The notes below the pieces were generated by a model. The model was not told the origin of the DNA, ran no database searches, and saw only the letters and a program-made list of their open reading frames with translations. Positions 5,904 to 6,131 of a stretch of 6,131 bases of DNA are shown here, piece by piece. Position numbers and translations under genes: made by a program. This DNA comes from Fidelibacterota bacterium (GTDB taxonomy: Bacteria; Fidelibacterota; UBA2242; JAFGTP01): the NCBI GenBank assembly GCA_021734005.1, contig JAIPJV010000133.1, positions 1-6,131 of the forward strand, read 5' to 3'. Within the stretch, counting starts at the first letter, position 1. Each line of letters begins with the position of its first letter.

Positions 5904-5988
5904 GATTAAAATTTAAATAATTAAATAAAATCATAAATTTTTTGCGAAACAGAAACTAAATAAATTATTCTGAGACAAATCTTCGGGT

Positions 5989-6010
5989 TATTAATTCAAA
6001 TAAATTAATA
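5989..6010. repeat. AT-only 8-6-8 inverted repeat
   Basis: TATTAATT (5989-5996) and AATTAATA (6003-6010) are exact reverse complements separated by CAAATA. All arm bases are A or T and the surroundings are AT-rich, so chance is a real alternative. It could be an operator or cruciform-prone element near a promoter of a gene to the right. Confidence 0.25.
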
Positions 6011-6036
6011 TCAATTAAATAGGATAGAAATACGCC

Positions 6037-6131
6037 GAGTAGTTGAGTGTTTTTGTAGAGCAACTTGCCGGGTTGCTTCATCTATGGTTTGGTCGAGTGG
6101 AAAAGTAGCGAAGTGGTTGAGTGGGGGTGAG
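6037..6131 (+). repeat. Start of a G-rich GAGT(A/G)GTTGAGTG repeat segment, continuing past the window
   Basis: Related units occur at 6037-6049 (GAGTAGTTGAGTG), 6092-6100 (GTCGAGTGG) and 6110-6123 (GAAGTGGTTGAGTG), followed by a G-run. Base composition changes sharply from the AT-rich DNA before about 6020. The plus strand here is rich in G and poor in C. No convincing coding frame is visible. Such degenerate, strand-asymmetric repeats occur between genes in some FCB-group genomes, which is recollection, not proof. Its extent and nature depend on sequence beyond the edge. Confidence 0.45.
6058..6078. other. Short hairpin inside the G-rich repeat segment
   Basis: AGCAAC (6059-6064) pairs exactly with GTTGCT (6072-6077) around a seven-base loop TTGCCGG, with a possible extra G-T pair outside. 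No T-run follows on either strand, so it does not look like an intrinsic terminator. It may be part of the repeat element. Confidence 0.35.

Noticed and set aside
5846..6131. CRISPR array or tRNA in the repeat-bearing right end
   Set aside because: The repeats are short, degenerate and without regular spacers, and no cloverleaf arms or TTCGA-type T-loop could be folded.

Overview
The window is bacterial, AT-rich chromosomal DNA with tightly packed genes. Most starts have a recognisable Shine-Dalgarno sequence. Gene content suggests an anaerobic or microaerophilic Gram-negative-type bacterium, possibly in the wider FCB assemblage (Bacteroidota/Calditrichota/Marinimicrobia-like). The clues are an anaerobic sulfatase-maturase-type radical SAM enzyme, a TK1-type thymidine kinase, and a secreted M23 protein whose long beta-rich C-terminal part resembles proteins of that group. 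This placement is inference; no rRNA or other decisive marker is present.

Layout. (1) Positions 3-960, plus strand: the 3' part of a radical SAM/SPASM protein of the anaerobic sulfatase-maturating enzyme (anSME) type, overlapping the start of a small TM1112-like cupin (DUF861/Cupin_3). (2) Positions 1013-1216, minus strand: a 67-residue two-helix membrane protein of the DUF4405 type, convergent with the cupin gene. (3) Positions 1309-5195, minus strand: an apparent four-gene operon read in the order M23 metallopeptidase, cdd, udk, tdk, with gaps of 17, 6 and 9 bases. (4) Positions 5196-5431: a divergent control region with a 24-base near-palindrome and candidate promoter elements. (5) Positions 5432-5845, plus strand: a Fur-family regulator with a PerR-type ligand set. 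(6) Positions 5846-6131: non-coding, very AT-rich DNA with a perfect 8-1-8 inverted repeat and TTTAAA-rich direct repeats. It ends in a compositionally different, G-rich segment built on GAGT(A/G)GTTGAGTG that runs off the window.

How the genes work together. cdd, udk and tdk form a pyrimidine nucleoside salvage set: Cdd deaminates (deoxy)cytidine to (deoxy)uridine, Udk phosphorylates uridine and cytidine, and Tdk phosphorylates thymidine and deoxyuridine. The leading M23 gene is an envelope protein and an unexpected partner. The Fur-family gene is divergent from this operon, so it could control the operon, itself, or the gene beyond the right edge.

I see no clear new multi-gene defence or mobile system. 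The least explained parts are the M23/pyrimidine-salvage linkage, the inverted repeats on both sides of the Fur-family gene, and the G-rich repeat at the right end.
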